Below are positions 4,329 to 6,415 of a stretch of 6,415 bases of DNA, in pieces. The notes under the pieces are model-generated. The model did not search any database. It saw only the letters and a list, made by a program, of their open reading frames with translations, and was not told the DNA's origin. Within the stretch, counting starts at the first letter, position 1; the number at the start of each line of letters is the position of its first letter. The stretch is from the NCBI GenBank assembly GCA_013203365.1, contig JABMQG010000176.1, positions 1-6,415 on the forward strand, written 5' to 3'. This DNA comes from Planctomycetota bacterium. GTDB taxonomy: Bacteria; Planctomycetota; Phycisphaerae; SM23-33; FEN-1343. The position numbers were made by a program, and so were the translations under genes.

Positions 4329-5990
4329 GTGGCCACGCTTACGGATTATCTTGACCGAGCAACGCTTCAGCAGTTGCAGGACATCTTCACACTGGGCACG
4401 CGCGCGCAGTTACGGATTTTCGACGCAGGCGGCCAGTGCGTAACGGAAGTCACTGAACTGCCGGCCGAGCCGGCCGGGCCGGCCAAAACCAAAACCATCG
4501 AGACGCCAATCGTCCTGGCCGGCCAAACGCTGGGGCAGCTCGTTCTTGAAGTACCCGGCCGAGGACCCTGGCCAACCGAGCAACTCGGCGCACTGGCCGC
4601 GGCGCTGGAAATTCCCCCGGCCCGGCTACGGAGCGTCTTGCAGGGGTCGCCTCAAGGCGGTACCGGAACTCGAAACTGGAGGGGGTTGCTGTCATTGACG
4701 TCCGAGTTTCTTGGCCGACTGTGCCGGCAGGCGCAGCAGCTTAACGACCGGGTAGAAGAACTGGCGACACTGTACACCCTGACCGCCCTGTTTACCGGTC
4801 AGACCGACATGCAGCAAGTTCTCGACACGGTCGTCAAGACGGTAGTGGCGGTCACGAAGGTCAAGGCGGCCGGCCTGCGACTGCTGGATCGACAGACAAA
4901 CGAACTTACCATCGAAGCGGTGGCCAACCTGTCCAAGGAATACCTCAGCAAGGGCAAGATCCTGCTGGCCGACAGCATTCTGGATACCGAGGCCTTCCGG
5001 ACCGGCGAGGTAGTATACATAGCCGACTCACGGACCGACCCGCGGGTGATGTATCCTCAGGAAGCCGCCCAGGAGGGTATCGTCAGCGCGATAATTGCCC
5101 CGCTGATCTACAAGGACCAGAAGATCGGCTTGTTGCGGCTATACACTGCTGAGCCAAAGGAGTTCAGTCACTTCGAGGTGGCCCTGGTCAAGGCTATTGC
5201 GGCCGAGGCGGCAGCGGCTATCGCCAACGCCCAGCTCCACGCCGAAAGCCTTCAGGCCCAGGCTACGAGCCGGCAGCTTCGCTTGGCGGCGGAGGTTCAG
5301 CGGCGGATGATCCCCGCTTCACCGCCCAAGGTGGCGGGTTTGGACCTGGCGACCGTCTATTTGCCCAGCCTGGAGCTCAGCGGTGATTTCTACGACTTCA
5401 TAGAGCTGCCGAACGACAATCTCGGCTTGGCCATTTGCGACGTTATGGGCAAGGGTACACCCACTGGGCTGCTGATGGCTTCGGTCCGGGCCAGTCTTCG
5501 GGCCCACGCGGGAGATTTGTACAGCTTGTCGGAGATATTGTCCAGGGTCAATCGGAGCCTGTGCAACGACTCGCCGACGACGGCCTTCGCCACGCTCTTT
5601 TACGGCGTGATCAACCTGCCCTCGATGCAGCTTACCTACGCCAACGGTGGACACGAGCCGCCGCTGCTCATCCGGAGGAATCAGGTTCGCCCGCTCGTCA
5701 GCGGCGGAATGGCGCTTGGCGTCGACCGCCACTCACGGTACGAGCACGCCCTGGCCGGCCTTCAAGGCGGCGACGTTTTGATTCTCGCCACCGACGGGCT
5801 GGTCGAGGCGATGAACTTCCAAGACGAGCAGTTCGGGCGAGAACGGGTGGTCGCAGGGGCACTGGACGCCATAGGCCGGGGCGAAAACGCCGACGGCATC
5901 GCCAAGCACATCCTCTGGCAGATGCGCCGCTTCGCCGGGTTGCGGGATCGTGACGATGACGTCACCATGGTGGTGCTACGCGTAGTGTGA
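4329..5990 (+). CDS. RsbU/SpoIIE-type PP2C serine phosphatase with GAF domain
   Basis: This 553-residue cytoplasmic protein has three parts. Residues 1-100 form a sensor-like region (LQDIFTLGTRAQLRIFDAGG and TPIVLAGQTLGQLVLE) resembling a shortened PocR-type domain. A GAF domain spans about 145-305 (EELATLYTLTALFT to AEAAAAIANAQL). After a helical linker, the SpoIIE-type PP2C domain runs from about 320 to the end. Its metal-binding aspartates are in place: Asp353 in LSGDFYDF, Asp371 in ICDVMGKG, Asp489 in ATDGLVEAMN, and Asp543/544 in DDDVTMVVLRV. Such enzymes dephosphorylate STAS-domain anti-sigma antagonists in partner switching. GTG 4329 was chosen because GGAAGAAG lies 7 nt upstream. A TTG at 4251 would add 26 unconserved residues encoded by the repeat-rich leader. 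No STAS protein or HATPase kinase is visible nearby. Stop TGA is at 5988-5990. Confidence 0.92.
   Translation: MATLTDYLDRATLQQLQDIFTLGTRAQLRIFDAGGQCVTEVTELPAEPAGPAKTKTIETPIVLAGQTLGQLVLEVPGRGPWPTEQLGALAAALEIPPARLRSVLQGSPQGGTGTRNWRGLLSLTSEFLGRLCRQAQQLNDRVEELATLYTLTALFTGQTDMQQVLDTVVKTVVAVTKVKAAGLRLLDRQTNELTIEAVANLSKEYLSKGKILLADSILDTEAFRTGEVVYIADSRTDPRVMYPQEAAQEGIVSAIIAPLIYKDQKIGLLRLYTAEPKEFSHFEVALVKAIAAEAAAAIANAQLHAESLQAQATSRQLRLAAEVQRRMIPASPPKVAGLDLATVYLPSLELSGDFYDFIELPNDNLGLAICDVMGKGTPTGLLMASVRASLRAHAGDLYSLSEILSRVNRSLCNDSPTTAFATLFYGVINLPSMQLTYANGGHEPPLLIRRNQVRPLVSGGMALGVDRHSRYEHALAGLQGGDVLILATDGLVEAMNFQDEQFGRERVVAGALDAIGRGENADGIAKHILWQMRRFAGLRDRDDDVTMVVLRVV
4460..4484 (+). repeat. Three 9-nt in-frame repeats of GCCGGCC inside the phosphatase gene
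   Basis: GCCGGCC occurs at 4460, 4469 and 4478 with an exact 9-nt period, encoding a PAEPAGPAK-like Pro/Ala linker at about residues 45-53. It lies where a full PocR-type domain would have its central, often Cys-containing, section. Confidence 0.6.
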
Positions 5991-6047
5991 GGAGATCGCT
6001 GCCGTTGCACGTATGGAACGCAACTACAGCGATGGTGGAATTATCCC

Positions 6048-6075
6048 CTGACTTGGCCAAGATATGTCGTATAAT
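6048..6075 (+). promoter_or_regulatory. Sigma-70-type promoter for the gene at 6234
   Basis: CTGACT at 6048-6053 matches 4 of 6 bases of TTGACA, and TATAAT at 6070-6075 is a perfect -10 box, with a 16-nt spacer. A start near 6082 would give the downstream gene a leader of roughly 150 nt containing both hairpins described there. Confidence 0.5.
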
Positions 6076-6150
6076 CGTTTTTTGCCGCCGTGATTCTTTT
6101 GATTTATGCGGGTGCGGGGCGGGCCCAACAGTGACGGTGCAGGCGATCAT

Positions 6151-6173
6151 AAAAAAACCCGGTGAGGGCCGGG
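6151..6173 (-). terminator. Intrinsic-terminator-like hairpin acting on leftward transcription
   Basis: Read on the minus strand, CCCGG (6173-6169) and CCGGG (6162-6158) form a 5-bp GC stem over a 6-nt loop, followed directly by seven T (6157-6151). On the plus strand there is no T-run after the stem. Both flanking genes are on the plus strand, so there is no evident minus-strand gene for it to end. Confidence 0.45.
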
Positions 6174-6193
6174 GGTGTGGGGAAGAAACCGTA

Positions 6194-6215
6194 AGCTTGC
6201 GGGGAGCCGCAAGTT
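6194..6215 (+). promoter_or_regulatory. Stable hairpin with GGAG loop just before the last gene
   Basis: AGCTTGCGG (6194-6202) pairs with CCGCAAGTT (6207-6215), nine base pairs with one G-U, leaving the loop GGAG (6203-6206). The real Shine-Dalgarno, also GGAG, is at 6225-6228. The stem ends 18 nt before the ATG, so it may influence translation or mRNA stability. Confidence 0.45.
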
Positions 6216-6233
6216 GGCATATTCGGAGCTGTA

Positions 6234-6415
6234 ATGAACGATTCATCAGATGACGTTCCTGCTTCGCTTGACGGCGAGGCTACAGACCCAGGTGGCGGGC
6301 CTGATCAATTCGCCGAAGACGGCCAGGCCGACCAGGTGATCGAATCGACGCAGCCTGACGGGCAGAACGTCTTGGCCGACACGACGCCGTCCGCGCCGTC
6401 CGCGCAGGCCGAGCC
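6234..6415 (+). CDS. Unidentified protein with acidic low-complexity N-terminus (runs off the right edge)
   Basis: The reading frame is open from ATG 6234 to the window end, 60 complete codons. GGAG at 6225-6228 is 5 nt upstream, and a good promoter lies further up, so the start is well supported. The visible part (MNDSSDDVPASLDGEATDPG and onward) has ten Asp and four Glu but no Lys, Arg or His. It is also rich in Gly, Pro, Gln, Ser and Ala. It is probably disordered, with no signal peptide or membrane segment in view. Two 9-nt units of GCCGTCCGC (6386-6403) encode a PSAPSA stretch. I do not recognise the family. The N-terminus is likely a flexible leader to a folded domain beyond the edge. 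Confidence 0.7.
   Translation, partial: MNDSSDDVPASLDGEATDPGGGPDQFAEDGQADQVIESTQPDGQNVLADTTPSAPSAQAE

Larger units (their letters stand above)
5991..6233 (+). other. Intergenic region and 5' leader before the last gene
   Basis: These 243 nt hold no convincing gene. They contain a sigma-70-like promoter (6048-6075), a T-rich stretch after it, a minus-strand terminator-like hairpin (6151-6173) and a plus-strand hairpin (6194-6215) shortly before the start codon. No plus-strand intrinsic terminator for the phosphatase gene was found here. Confidence 0.6.

Noticed and set aside
6013..6051. A 12-codon open frame after the phosphatase gene
   Set aside because: It is very short, its GGAG is 18 nt away, and it ends inside the promoter candidate.

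Overview
The window looks like a piece of a fairly GC-rich bacterial chromosome. The gene types (a small stand-alone MerR-type regulator, a uroporphyrinogen-decarboxylase-like protein of the non-haem type, an M55 D-aminopeptidase, a sugar-isomerase-like TIM barrel and a GAF-PP2C phosphatase) are a mix I associate with Planctomycetes, Phycisphaerae-like lineages in particular. That placement is inference from gene content and was not tested against a database. I see no mobile element, CRISPR array, tRNA or rRNA.

Layout: (1) 1-502, minus strand, is the N-terminal part of leucyl/phenylalanyl-tRNA-protein transferase (aat), cut by the window edge. (2) 503-759 is a divergent intergenic region with GC-rich hairpins and a sigma-28-like promoter candidate. 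(3) 760-1011 is an 83-residue MerR-type DNA-binding protein. (4) 1012-1216 is a non-coding leader with a long-range inverted repeat. It shares several collinear sequence blocks with the region upstream of the MerR gene. (5) 1217-4179 is a three-gene same-strand cluster: UroD-like protein, M55 zinc peptidase, sugar phosphate isomerase/epimerase-like TIM barrel. (6) 4180-4328 is a leader with nested inverted repeats and T-runs that reads like a terminator/anti-terminator. (7) 4329-5990 is an RsbU-type PP2C phosphatase with an N-terminal sensor-like region and a GAF domain. (8) 5991-6233 holds a good sigma-70-type promoter, a terminator-like hairpin pointing the other way, and a hairpin just before the next gene. 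(9) 6234-6415 is the start of an unidentified protein with a very acidic N-terminus.

How it fits together: the three enzymes probably form a small catabolic or scavenging operon, with the MerR-type protein as a candidate local regulator. The UroD-like protein has a His-x-Cys metal motif, the peptidase has all five zinc ligands, and the TIM barrel has an intact E-D-H-E metal tetrad, so all three look catalytically competent. No shared substrate can be read from the sequence. The phosphatase would act in a partner-switching pathway whose STAS-domain and anti-sigma partners are not in the window. The most interesting unexplained material is between the genes: the repeated leader blocks around the MerR gene, the candidate structured leader of the UroD-like gene, and the candidate attenuator ahead of the phosphatase.
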